Positions 17,524-24,628 of a stretch of DNA of 52,500 nt are shown here, one piece after another (the first letter of the stretch is position 1; every line of letters begins with the position of its first letter). The position numbers were made by a program, and so were the translations under genes. The DNA is from an uncultured Oscillospiraceae bacterium. Its GTDB lineage: Bacteria; Bacillota; Clostridia; Oscillospirales; Oscillospiraceae. The notes below the pieces were generated by a model. The model searched no databases, had not been told where the DNA came from, and saw only the letters and a program-made list of their open reading frames with translations. The stretch spans positions 1 through 52,500 of the forward strand of contig CANRBG010000008.1 in NCBI GenBank assembly GCA_947628805.1. Direction: 5' to 3'.

Positions 17524-20442
17524 TCAGCGGGTCTTTTTCCGCTTGGTGAAGATCACCGCCAGACCAGCCGCGCACAGGGTCAGGATACCCGCGTACAGGG
17601 CCACGGGGGTCTCGTCCCCGGTGTTGGGGGCGGTCTTCGTTCCGCTAGTAGTGGAGCCGGTGCCGGTACTGGTGCTGGCAGCCTCCACGATCTGGAAGTT
17701 GATGGTCTGGGAGCCGGTGTAGTTGCCAATGCCCTTGATGGTCACGGTAGCGGTGCCCACGTTGGTGTTGTTGGCATACTCGACGGTGTAATCCGTGCCC
17801 TCCTTGAGCTCCGTGGCGCCGCCGTTGATGGTGACCTTGACCGCAGGCTTGATCTCAGAGCCGGTATAGGTCTGGTCAGGGATGGAATCGATGGCCGCGT
17901 TTTTCAGGTCGTTGCTGGAGAGGATGGCGAACTCGGAGAACCGGTCAGAGCTGAACACGATGCTGCTGCCGCTGACGGTGAAGCCGATCGACTGCCACTG
18001 GCCGTCGTGATAGCGCATCACGCGGAAGATGGGACCATTATCCGGCTTCGGCACGGTAAAGCTGATGGGATCAGTGATTTGCTCAAGACGGCCCTTTAGT
18101 TCTCCTGTAATCCCGCCGCCGCTCACGGTCACTTCGATGTGGATATCGTATACCTTTTTGATATCCGCCGACTGGGTGCCAGGGATCTCAGGTTTCTGGC
18201 TCTGGGCATCTGTCACGACCAGGTTGGTTGCGACGTTCATGCCCGTAGTCGTGTTGCTGCCCTGCTTTTCGAGTTCCGCAGCCAGCTCGGCGTCCAGGCC
18301 GGAGGCGCTGCCCTGCAGGGCGTTCTGGACCTGGGTCTGGATATCCGATGCGGCGGGGAGATCATCGTTCTTGACAGTGACGCCGGTGGGTGTCTGGGTG
18401 GTGGGGTCTGTGACCGTGGGCTTCAGCATGGGGAGGACCTTTTCCTTGACACCGCCGTTGGCCGTGGTCCCGTCGAACTTTGCGGGATCGATCTTGTCGG
18501 GCGACTGGACGGTCACATTGGCGACGCTTGCGGTCCAAGTGGTCTTGCCGTCGCTTTCATAGCTTGCTTGCACTGTTTCAGTCTTGACTGTCGCGTTTTC
18601 TACTTTGGTATGCCCGCTGTCATTCTTGCAGGTCCAGGTGACCTTGGTGCCTTGATAGTTGTTGTTCTCGTCGCCGGCCCAGGTGACCTTCGGATCGGCG
18701 AAGTCGTGGCCAAGCTTGGGCAGGACCACGTCTTCCTTATCATTGGTGTATGTCTCGCTGCCGACTTCCGGGTGGGAAGCCGTGGCGGTGTAAACAGCCG
18801 TGCCATCCGCATCGCACTTGGCGGGCGTGGTCACGCTCTTTTGCGCCACCGTGACGTTCATGGGAAGAGGAGTTTTATCATATCCCTTGTCGCACCCCGA
18901 ACGTGTGCACGCCATCGTAGCCGTGGCGTTCACATCCGTGGAAGTGCTGCCCGTCCACTTGAACACAGGCGCAGCCGCCCACTGGTGGCCCAGAGCGGAA
19001 AGCCCTTCTTCTTTCGTATCCGTTTTGGTCGTCACAACACCGTTTGTTCTGGCGCTGAAATCGAATGTAGCTGTATACACCTTGGTGCCGGTAGCCGTGC
19101 AGCTGGCCGGTTTTGTCTCCTCGCTGGAAATGTCGCCGTTTACAGTCAGAACACAAGATTCTTCCGTATTCCTGGCGCAGGTCAGCGTGGCTGTCGCAGC
19201 AGTGTAGCCGGTCCATACCGGCGTATTATACGTCGCATTTTCCCAATCATGGCCCAGCGCATTGACCTGCTTATTATGGGTATCCGTCAGTTCCCACTTG
19301 TTGTCAGCATGCTTTTCATCAGGGATCGAGACGGTACCGGTGAATGTCACCGTGCCGGGCTGGGTGCAGGTGGCGTCTTTGGTACCGAAGGTAATACCCT
19401 CGACGGTGACTTGCTTGCCATCGCCACCGTACCCTCCGTCACAGTTCGGGTTCTCGCATTTTACGGTGACCGTCGCAGTTGCTTCCGTATTGCTGACTTC
19501 CGTCCAGTCAAACTTGTTGTCACCCGCGCTGCTCGTAAAGGTGATTTTATGGCCATTGGCGGGGACGTCAACGTCTACAGACTTGGTCGTATTATTCTTT
19601 TCGGTCGCATGTTGGAAGGCGTCGATCGTTGCTGTGTATCTGTCAGTCCCGGGGGTTGTGCAGTTCGCTGCCGTCTGCGTCGTTTTGGTTATTTTATCTC
19701 CGGTGACCGTGATAGTCTCCGTATTGTTGCTTGCCTCAAGGTCGCAGTTGCTGTTGGAGCAGGTGACGGAAGCGGTAACAGAAGTAGGCACACCGTTCTC
19801 GTAAGACCAATTTACCGATACATCGCCCCACGTATGATTGTTTTTGGGAATCTCGGAATCCTGGGTTTCGCCGCAGAGGCAGTGTCGTGTCAGCGTGCCA
19901 GGTTGTTCACAGGTAGGCTCTTTTGTGCGGGTCCCGTTGTCAAAATCGTGGTTTGTGTGTGTTACTTGAAGATCGGTCACATCGGTGACCGTGCCAACAG
20001 TAAGTTCAGTCTCGTCGGGACGGCGTACTTCTTCAACGCTTGCTGTGATGGAAAGGTTTTGATCTTTTCTCGCGGCCTGATAGCTCACTGTCACAGGGAT
20101 TTTCAATGTAAGCTCGGTCTTGCCAGTAGTGTCAAGGTAGGTGTATTGCCCTGTAGTAGCAACCCAAGCTTCATTACCACCGTTATTCTTTTCTGCTTCA
20201 CCCATCGTGCAGCCGTCAGGAGCAGAGAAAGTTACTTGGATATATCCAATATTCTCTGTACTGCTTATGGTGACATTTGCGTTGATCGTTTGTGCGGGAG
20301 AATCCGCATTTTCAAAGGTGATCGTATGAGACTCACTTACTGTGATTGAAACATCGACACCACCACCATCTGCGAACGCGGAGACGCTCAGCGTAGAGAA
20401 AGCAAGGATCACAATGAGCAATCCGATGATCCATTTTTTCAT
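17524..20442 (-). CDS. Large xPxTG-anchored surface protein with repeated cysteine-pair modules
   Basis: 972 aa from ATG 20442 (MKKWIIGLLIVILAFSTLSVSAFA, a Sec signal peptide). The C-terminus has APNTGD, a hydrophobic segment (LYAGILTLCAAGLAVI) and TKRKKTR, i.e. a sortase signal with Ala instead of Leu, like the xPxTG signals of clostridial class B/D sortases. The middle has about five imperfect repeats of 90-100 residues. Each holds a GH-W/F element (ALGHDW, ALGHQW, KLGHDF), a C-x(4-6)-C strand and a C-x3-GT-xxYTAT element. Near residue 870-930 lies a YTGSEIKPAV...GTDYTVEY unit common in clostridial surface proteins. It is downstream of and co-transcribed with the dockerin protein, 19 bases apart. 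Base use is less GC-rich than the neighbours in the repeats. Confidence 0.82.
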   Translation of the reverse strand: MKKWIIGLLIVILAFSTLSVSAFADGGGVDVSITVSESHTITFENADSPAQTINANVTISSTENIGYIQVTFSAPDGCTMGEAEKNNGGNEAWVATTGQYTYLDTTGKTELTLKIPVTVSYQAARKDQNLSITASVEEVRRPDETELTVGTVTDVTDLQVTHTNHDFDNGTRTKEPTCEQPGTLTRHCLCGETQDSEIPKNNHTWGDVSVNWSYENGVPTSVTASVTCSNSNCDLEASNNTETITVTGDKITKTTQTAANCTTPGTDRYTATIDAFQHATEKNNTTKSVDVDVPANGHKITFTSSAGDNKFDWTEVSNTEATATVTVKCENPNCDGGYGGDGKQVTVEGITFGTKDATCTQPGTVTFTGTVSIPDEKHADNKWELTDTHNKQVNALGHDWENATYNTPVWTGYTAATATLTCARNTEESCVLTVNGDISSEETKPASCTATGTKVYTATFDFSARTNGVVTTKTDTKEEGLSALGHQWAAAPVFKWTGSTSTDVNATATMACTRSGCDKGYDKTPLPMNVTVAQKSVTTPAKCDADGTAVYTATASHPEVGSETYTNDKEDVVLPKLGHDFADPKVTWAGDENNNYQGTKVTWTCKNDSGHTKVENATVKTETVQASYESDGKTTWTASVANVTVQSPDKIDPAKFDGTTANGGVKEKVLPMLKPTVTDPTTQTPTGVTVKNDDLPAASDIQTQVQNALQGSASGLDAELAAELEKQGSNTTTGMNVATNLVVTDAQSQKPEIPGTQSADIKKVYDIHIEVTVSGGGITGELKGRLEQITDPISFTVPKPDNGPIFRVMRYHDGQWQSIGFTVSGSSIVFSSDRFSEFAILSSNDLKNAAIDSIPDQTYTGSEIKPAVKVTINGGATELKEGTDYTVEYANNTNVGTATVTIKGIGNYTGSQTINFQIVEAASTSTGTGSTTSGTKTAPNTGDETPVALYAGILTLCAAGLAVIFTKRKKTR

Positions 20443-20461
20443 ATTACTTACCCTCTTTCTA

Positions 20462-22969
20462 TCAACCGAGTGTTGGTATGATGCTGCCCACATATCGGAA
20501 CAACCGCAATGCGTCAGCACCGTTTACTCTACCGTCACCGGTAACGTCGGCCATAGTCATGTCGACTTGAGCAGTCAGGCCGCCGACATACCGGAAAAGC
20601 CGCAGCGCATCGGCGCCGTTGATCGAGCCGTCTCCGGTCAGATCGCCTTTTGTGATGGTTATGGCCTCCTCGGTCTTGTCGGTGAAGCCGCAGACGTTGC
20701 ACTTTTCATTGGAGATGAGGACAGAGTTCTTGACCTGGGTGCTCATGACTTGGAAACTATGTCCCTTGGCGGGGATGGACTCAGGCTTGAACTTGGGAGC
20801 GGGAACGCTATTCGGGCCGTATTTCTCGGCCATCCACTCCTGATAGTCGCCGTAGGTCGTCCCGCAGTTCAGGCACTGTTCCTGCTTGAGACCTTCTTCG
20901 GTGCAGGTGGGATACTTCGTTATCTGGAATTTCCAGAGGTGCTCCTTCGGATAGATCTTCTGTTTCAGTTCCTTGTGGCAGACCGTGCACTCGGTCTCTT
21001 CCTCGCCGCTGGTCGTGCAGGTGGGGGCTATCGTCTGCTCCCAAGCGCCCGGGTTGTGGGAGAAGCTGACAGTGGCGGAGGTGGGCGCTTCAATGGTCAC
21101 GCCGTTATTGGACTCGGCCGCGACGCTGACGGTGATGGTATACGCTTCGCCGTTCACACAGGTGAGAGTCAGAAACAGACCCTGGGCCTCCGCCCGGATG
21201 CCGCCGTCTTTGGTGCTGGCGTTTCCGTCCGCCTTGACGGTCAGGGTCTCGGACTCGTTTTTGAACTTGGACGCGGCGTCCCAGTTGGCTTTGCTGACCT
21301 CGACGGTCCAGGTGACATGATTCGCGGCCGCGCCAACGGGCGTACGGAACAGGGACAAAATGGAGGTGGCACCCGTGCCAGCATGGACGTTGGCGCTCAT
21401 GTTGCTGTCCAGGTCGCCCAGGATGCGCAGCCCAGACAGGTCGCCCGCTTCGGGATAGGTCCGGTCGAAGTCGCTGCTGGAGGAGCCGTCCTTCTCCCAC
21501 ACGGCGTAGAGGCTGTCGCCATTTTTGACTACCGTATCGGGCCAAACGTCGGGATCTGTGGCATCGGAAGTGGTGGCCCAGCCCTTGAAGGTGTAGCCGT
21601 TGAAGGGCTTGCTTGCCCAGTAGCTTACCAGATCTTCCCGGGACGTCAACGGAGCGGTATCCTCGACGTTCCAGTTCAGCTGGCTGATCAGCAGGTCGGC
21701 GGCCGTGAGCTTGTGGCCATCGGCGCTTACGTCATAGGAACGAGAAGAGGTCAGGCAGTGGCCCCAACGGCCGTTGATGCCGTTCCAGTCCAGATAGTAG
21801 GTGACCAGTTTGTCGGAGTCATCCACCGAATCTTTATCCTTGAACGCGGCGTACAGGACCTGGACGCCAACGGGGACGTCGGTCACACCCGGATCGATCT
21901 TCTGGCCGTTATACTGGACGGTGTGCCAGACATTATAGCCGCCATTGGTCTGCTGGACCTCGGTGGGCGCCGCGGTGTACCATCCGTCGAACGTGCCGTT
22001 GCTGCGGACAGCCGTGGGAAGCTCAGCGGGCAGCTTCCGGGTGCCTTCCTGGAATTCTACCCAGATGGACGCTTGGTCGGAGATGTCCGGCATCGTTTCG
22101 GTGCCGACCTTATAGCTGCCGGTGAAGCCGCCGTTCTCCACGTGCAGCCATACGCCGTACTCGTACAGGTCCCGGGTGTCATCAGGCTTGACGGCGGGGG
22201 TGGGCTCGGGGCCCTTAAAGGTGACGATCACGTCATTGGACTTCTGGCCGTCGACCGTCGCGGAGACGGTGATCGTACAAATGAAGCCGCTCGGGCAGCC
22301 GACCAGATCATAGCCGCCCATCAGGTAGAGGACATTGCCGTTCGCGATGCCGACGCAGGTGGTGCCGGGGCTGCCGTCATAGCCGGCGCCGACGCCGCCC
22401 TTGTCGGGCTTAACAGACCACTCGACCTTAGCCCCATCAGGTACGCCGCCAAGGGTCAGGGTTATGTAGCCGTTCGGGCACTTCGACTGCCACGTATTGT
22501 GGTCCGCCACCATCGCCTTCCAGCAGGCATAGGCGTCCTGGGTCGTGATGGAGTCCTTGTCCGCAGACAGGGTCAGGGTCAGGTCGCTGGCGGGCACGGG
22601 CACGGGCTCGCTGATGGTGGCGATCCCGTTGTTGGGGTCGGGGACGGGCACCGCGTCCTGCGCGGGGGCGTCGTCCACGCCGGGGACTTCCTCCCCGGCG
22701 GCGGGGACATCTGCGGCGGGTTCACCCTCCGGGATGGGAGCGGTCTCCGTGGGCTCCACAAGAGCTTCCGTCTCCGTGGGGACCTCGGGCTCCACGGAAG
22801 CTTCCGTCTCCGTGGGGACCTCCGGCTCCGCAGGGGGAGTCGTTTCAGTCGAAATCGCCGTCTCCTGGGGCGCGGGCTCGACGGCAGGGTCGGGCTCGGC
22901 GAACACGGTCATGCCCGTAGAGGCCATGAGCGCGAGCACCAGAAGCAGACTAAAGATACGTTTTTTCAT
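20462..22969 (-). CDS. Secreted protein with InlB-type repeats and C-terminal dockerin
   Basis: 835 aa with signal peptide (KRIFSLLLVLALMASTGMTVFA). Residues about 25-110 are a Pro/Glu/Thr-rich linker with PEVPTETEA repeats. Units with DGWY and KGWATTSD are Listeria-Bacteroides/InlB-type repeats. The part from about residue 640 has CxxC pairs (CTVCHKEL, CLNCGTTYG) and PTCTEEG motifs like those of the neighbouring surface protein. The end is a type I dockerin: GDLTGDGSINGADALRLFRY and ADVTGDGRVNGADALRLFRY, two calcium loops. A dockerin binds a cohesin on another protein; no cohesin is visible in this window. Ribosome site AAGGAGG. Confidence 0.87.
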   Translation of the reverse strand: MKKRIFSLLLVLALMASTGMTVFAEPDPAVEPAPQETAISTETTPPAEPEVPTETEASVEPEVPTETEALVEPTETAPIPEGEPAADVPAAGEEVPGVDDAPAQDAVPVPDPNNGIATISEPVPVPASDLTLTLSADKDSITTQDAYACWKAMVADHNTWQSKCPNGYITLTLGGVPDGAKVEWSVKPDKGGVGAGYDGSPGTTCVGIANGNVLYLMGGYDLVGCPSGFICTITVSATVDGQKSNDVIVTFKGPEPTPAVKPDDTRDLYEYGVWLHVENGGFTGSYKVGTETMPDISDQASIWVEFQEGTRKLPAELPTAVRSNGTFDGWYTAAPTEVQQTNGGYNVWHTVQYNGQKIDPGVTDVPVGVQVLYAAFKDKDSVDDSDKLVTYYLDWNGINGRWGHCLTSSRSYDVSADGHKLTAADLLISQLNWNVEDTAPLTSREDLVSYWASKPFNGYTFKGWATTSDATDPDVWPDTVVKNGDSLYAVWEKDGSSSSDFDRTYPEAGDLSGLRILGDLDSNMSANVHAGTGATSILSLFRTPVGAAANHVTWTVEVSKANWDAASKFKNESETLTVKADGNASTKDGGIRAEAQGLFLTLTCVNGEAYTITVSVAAESNNGVTIEAPTSATVSFSHNPGAWEQTIAPTCTTSGEEETECTVCHKELKQKIYPKEHLWKFQITKYPTCTEEGLKQEQCLNCGTTYGDYQEWMAEKYGPNSVPAPKFKPESIPAKGHSFQVMSTQVKNSVLISNEKCNVCGFTDKTEEAITITKGDLTGDGSINGADALRLFRYVGGLTAQVDMTMADVTGDGRVNGADALRLFRYVGSIIPTLG

Positions 22970-23024
22970 AGCGCATCCTCCTTATATGGCTCGATCCGGA
23001 GAGAGCCAGTTAATCTACGTAGCC

Positions 23025-23053
23025 ATTATATATGTATTTCCCCCCGTTGTCAA
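23025..23053 (-). promoter_or_regulatory. Strong promoter of the dockerin/surface-protein operon
   Basis: Minus strand: TTGACA, 17-base spacer, TATAAT, both consensus. The leader contains a small GGCTC/GAGCC hairpin. The rest of 22970-23176 shows no gene. Confidence 0.93.
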
Positions 23054-23176
23054 CGAAAACGGCATTGCAAAATGTTGCCAGAACGCACGAAATACCGCCG
23101 CCGCTCCGCCGTCGAACGGCGGTATCGCATGGGGCCCAAGGGGAAGACAGAAAGCTGGCTCCGCAGAGTCAAGTAT

Positions 23177-23226
23177 ATCTGTATTACAGATAAAAGTCAA
23201 TATCTGAAATCCAGATTTAACATAAT
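23177..23226 (+). promoter_or_regulatory. Twin operators and AT-rich motif upstream of second XRE gene
   Basis: ATCTGTATTACAGAT (23177-23191) is a perfect 7+1+7 inverted repeat. ATCTGAAATCCAGAT (23202-23216) has 5-bp arms with the same ends, centred 25 bases away. The dispersed motif TTAACATAAT follows at 23217-23226 and may overlap a -10 (CATAAT). Likely autoregulatory sites of the XRE protein. Confidence 0.68.
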
Positions 23227-23245
23227 ACCTTTTGAGGTGAGATCC

Positions 23246-23461
23246 ATGGTATTTCCCAACGTCCGCGCGCTGCGGGAGGACCGCGATCTGCGCCAGCGGC
23301 AGGTGGCGGCGGTGCTGAACGTAAGTCAGAACACCTATTCACAATATGAGAACGGCGTCATTGAGCTGACGGCGGAGCATCTGATAAAGCTGGCGGATTT
23401 TTATGGCGTCAGCGTGGACTACCTGCTGGGCCGGACGAGAAATCCCCGTCTCAATAAGTGA
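23246..23461 (+). CDS. Small XRE-family HTH regulator
   Basis: 71 aa from ATG 23246 (MVFPNVRALREDRDLRQRQV) with GAGGTG nine bases upstream. The HTH covers LRQRQVAAVLNVSQNTYSQYENG, and the end LADFYGVSVDYLLGRT matches the paralogue at 9481-9696 closely; both are 71 aa. A much longer frame through the upstream region is an antisense shadow of the dockerin gene. It may repress itself and perhaps the divergent dockerin operon, whose promoter is about 125 bases away. Confidence 0.88.
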   Translation: MVFPNVRALREDRDLRQRQVAAVLNVSQNTYSQYENGVIELTAEHLIKLADFYGVSVDYLLGRTRNPRLNK

Positions 23462-23462
23462 A

Positions 23463-23491
23463 CCCCCTGACCGGCGGTCAGGGGGCTTTTT
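23463..23491 (+). terminator. Terminator of the XRE gene
   Basis: 10-bp stem CCCCCTGACC/GGTCAGGGGG with a GGC loop, then CTTTTTC. It begins right after the stop codon. Confidence 0.92.
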
Positions 23492-23527
23492 CAACGCTTT
23501 TTACCGGGAAAGACGGCGACAGGGCCT

Positions 23528-24226
23528 CTACCCGATGTGGTAGATCCGGCGGACCTCGTCGGTGGGGGCGCCGGTACCGTCCGTAAGAATGAGATTGGGC
23601 AGGGCAGCCAGGCCCGGCCGGCCGCCTCGGCGGCCCGCGATCAGGACCAGGGCCGGGGCGCTGTCGGCCCTGTGGGTCACCAGCCGCAGCCGCTTGGGCT
23701 CGATGTCCGCCAGGCGCATGGCGGCGAAGATGTCCGTGAGAAACTCCGGCTTGTGGACCACGCAAAGCTCCCCGCCCTGATGCAGCAGATACGCCGCCGC
23801 GCCGGAAAACTGGGCCGGGGACAGGCTCCCGCCCCGGGCCGCCGCCCGGTCCGGGTCCGGGGACTGCTTGCCGCCGTAATAGTACGGCGGGTTGCACACC
23901 ACCAGGTCGTACTGGCCGGGCCGGGGGATGGACCGGTACTTGCGGGCGTCCATGCAGACCACCGCCCCCATGACGCCGTTGTCAGTATAGTTTTGTTTGC
24001 ACAGCTCCGCCGCCTCCGGGCGGATGTCCACGCTGTCGAAGCGGGCGTCCGGGTACCGCTCGTGCAGCAGCACGCTCAAAAGCCCGCCGCCGCAGCCCAG
24101 GTCCATGCAGTAGGCGGGATCGACGCTGCCGCCGGCGGCAAAATCCGCCAGCAGCACCGAGTCGGTGGTGATTTTAAAGGACGGGTCGTCCGTGTACACG
24201 GGCCCCTGGGGCCAAAGCTGTTTCAT
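23528..24226 (-). CDS. tRNA1(Val) A37 N6-methyltransferase-like enzyme (TrmN6/YfiC family)
   Basis: 232 aa from ATG 24226 (MKQLWPQGPVYTDDPSFK) with AAAGGAG. SAM-binding motif I is DLGCGGGLLSVLL, and the catalytic NPPY motif (VVCNPPYYYGGKQ) is that of N6-adenine methyltransferases. SFKITTDSVLLADFA is typical of the YfiC family. The likely substrate is an adenine next to the anticodon, by family. It lies 72 bases downstream of the ferredoxin, beyond its terminator. Confidence 0.88.
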   Translation of the reverse strand: MKQLWPQGPVYTDDPSFKITTDSVLLADFAAGGSVDPAYCMDLGCGGGLLSVLLHERYPDARFDSVDIRPEAAELCKQNYTDNGVMGAVVCMDARKYRSIPRPGQYDLVVCNPPYYYGGKQSPDPDRAAARGGSLSPAQFSGAAAYLLHQGGELCVVHKPEFLTDIFAAMRLADIEPKRLRLVTHRADSAPALVLIAGRRGGRPGLAALPNLILTDGTGAPTDEVRRIYHIG

Positions 24227-24239
24227 AGCTGTCTCCTTT

Positions 24240-24279
24240 GCGTAAAAGGAAGCGGGCGGTATGCCAAACATACCGCCCG
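24240..24279 (-). terminator. Terminator of the ferredoxin gene
   Basis: 11-bp stem CGGGCGGTATG/CATACCGCCCG with a five-base loop. The minus-strand tail is CTTCCTTTTACG. Confidence 0.75.
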
Positions 24280-24298
24280 TTGCCTTTTGGGTCTTGCC

Positions 24299-24469
24299 TT
24301 ACTCCTCGGCGATGGCGCTCATGGGGCACTGCTCGGCGCAGGAACCGCAGGAAATGCACTTGTCGGCGTCGATGACGTAATGGGCGTCGCCCTCGCTGAT
24401 GGCCTCGACAGGGCACTGATCGGCACAGGAGCCGCAGGAGATGCAAGCGTCGGAAATCTTATAAGCCAT
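24299..24469 (-). CDS. 2[4Fe-4S] ferredoxin, clostridial type
   Basis: 56 aa (starts MAYKISDACISCGSC), a full-length clostridial ferredoxin. Two CxxCxxCxxxCP motifs: CISCGSCADQCP and CISCGSCAEQCP. It is a low-potential electron carrier in the cytoplasm, the natural partner of the oxidoreductase encoded at 29.6-32.4 kb. Start ATG 24469 after CGGAGG. Monocistronic with its own terminator. Confidence 0.95.
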   Translation of the reverse strand: MAYKISDACISCGSCADQCPVEAISEGDAHYVIDADKCISCGSCAEQCPMSAIAEE

Positions 24470-24628
24470 GATGTATACCTCCGTTTTTTATGTACGCACA
24501 CATACTAACATAAAGAACTATAGGATTGCAATACTTTTTTGAAATCTGCCAAAATAAAGCGTTTCGACAAAATAGCGCGCGTTTATTTCCCGCCGGGCGG
24601 CTATACTTTATCCCGGAGGCGAGCGCAC

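Noticed and set aside
22729-22830. Short tandem repeats that could suggest a CRISPR array
   Set aside because: They encode PEVPTETEA-type linker repeats within the dockerin protein and have no spacers. No CRISPR array is seen in the window.
20342-23461. 1039-codon plus-strand frame across the dockerin gene
   Set aside because: Only its last 71 codons, the XRE regulator from 23246, are real. The rest is antisense to the dockerin protein.
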